64,000 bases of DNA, taken from JABMQF01 sp964563755 (GTDB taxonomy: Archaea; Nanobdellota; Nanobdellia; Woesearchaeales; UBA11576). Within the stretch, counting starts at the first letter, position 1. Each line of letters starts with the position of its first letter. The position numbers and the translations under genes were made by a program. Of this stretch, positions 63,732-64,000 are shown piece after piece. The DNA lies in the NCBI GenBank assembly GCA_964563755.1, contig CAZLYC010000007.1, forward strand, positions 11,133 through 75,132. Direction: 5' to 3'. The notes under the pieces were generated by a model, which was not told the DNA's origin, ran no database searches, and was given only the letters and a program-made list of their open reading frames with translations.

Positions 63732-64000
63732 TTATCTTAGCGTATTTCCCCTGTATCTCTGTCTTGGACTCCTGTCTTCAACAGAACCTACAGAGCCACC
63801 GCCGACCTGACTATCGATGTAAGCACCTTCAGGCCTGTCCCTGCACGCACCGCCTTTCCTGCAAGGCTTGTCTGTTCGGACATCCTGCAAATCTTCTTCG
63901 CCATCATCCTCTTCCTCGCCATCATCAACAACACGCGGTCTTGAATGAGGTTTTGGACCGATTGGAGGTATAGGCAACAGGTCGCCGCATGATGTCTGTG
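63732..64000 (-). CDS. C-terminal end of a Pro/Gly/acidic-rich protein (partial)
   Basis: The frame is open to the right edge, reading QTSCGDLLPIPPIGP at the edge, so the gene starts beyond the window. The visible ~89 residues are low-complexity: a proline-rich start, an Asp/Glu run (VDDGEEEDDGEEDLQDV), then Gly/Arg-rich with two cysteines. Probably the disordered tail of a secreted protein, since it lies beside the surface-protein cluster; no domain visible. Confidence 0.55.
   Translation of the reverse strand, partial: QTSCGDLLPIPPIGPKPHSRPRVVDDGEEEDDGEEDLQDVRTDKPCRKGGACRDRPEGAYIDSQVGGGSVGSVEDRSPRQRYRGNTLR

Noticed and set aside
1..64000. CRISPR arrays, cas genes, rRNA operon
   Set aside because: No regularly spaced identical repeats, Cas motifs or rRNA-like sequence were seen.

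Overview
The window is archaeal chromosome. It carries TFB, an archaeal-type tyrosine integrase, AMP phosphorylase, intron-bearing tRNA genes with no encoded CCA, GGTGA/GAGGTG ribosome-binding sites, and many promoters in which a TTTAAATA/TTTATATA box ends 20-24 nt before an ATG (leaderless mRNAs). Several starts were chosen from that box-to-ATG spacing. The mix of de novo nucleotide genes, many small unknown proteins and very large PKD surface proteins suggests a DPANN-like (Woesearchaeales-type) or similar uncultivated lineage. That assignment is inference; no rRNA gene is present.

Layout. 1-11.4 kb: an accessory island beside a tRNA-Ser(CGA) gene. It holds an AbiE-like toxin-antitoxin pair cut by the window edge, a five-gene operon of secreted proteins (four genes joined by 4-nt stop/start overlaps), a small DNA-binding protein, a 33-aa ORF with a strong ribosome-binding site, and an integrase whose start lies 86 bp past the tRNA 3' end. 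11.6-31 kb: a deoxynucleoside kinase, a class III adenylate cyclase with a long coiled coil, a secreted metalloprotease-like/lipoprotein/trypsin-like set, MarC, a PfkB kinase, a TrmB regulator, a methyltransferase, small unknown proteins, a Nudix hydrolase, a zinc-ribbon protein and a J-domain protein. 31-35 kb: tRNA-Ser(TGA), a Trm112-like protein, TFB, an alkyltransferase and a HemK-like methyltransferase fused to a kinase-like domain. 34.6-51 kb: a pyrE-pyrD-pyrC-pyrBI-purF operon with pyrF and purD nearby, AMP phosphorylase, an AI-2E-type transporter, and tRNA-Val(GAC) with an apparent intron in its T-loop. 51-64 kb: three surface proteins (567, 1981 and 1168 aa) and the end of another.

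The strongest undescribed signal is a family of three ~93-100-nt elements at 27956-28052, 34489-34581 and 43082-43181. Each lies 5-15 nt after a stop codon, in the same orientation relative to that gene. They share three sequence blocks. Each is closed by a 9-12-bp terminal stem whose outer pairs differ between copies yet stay complementary. This looks like a covarying structured RNA acting in 3' UTRs. A shorter, related hairpin sits 9 nt after another stop codon at 20071-20095.

The pyrimidine genes cover aspartate carbamoyltransferase to OMP decarboxylase. With purF and purD, the nucleoside kinases and AMP phosphorylase they form a nucleotide synthesis and salvage block. No carbamoyl-phosphate synthase is visible.
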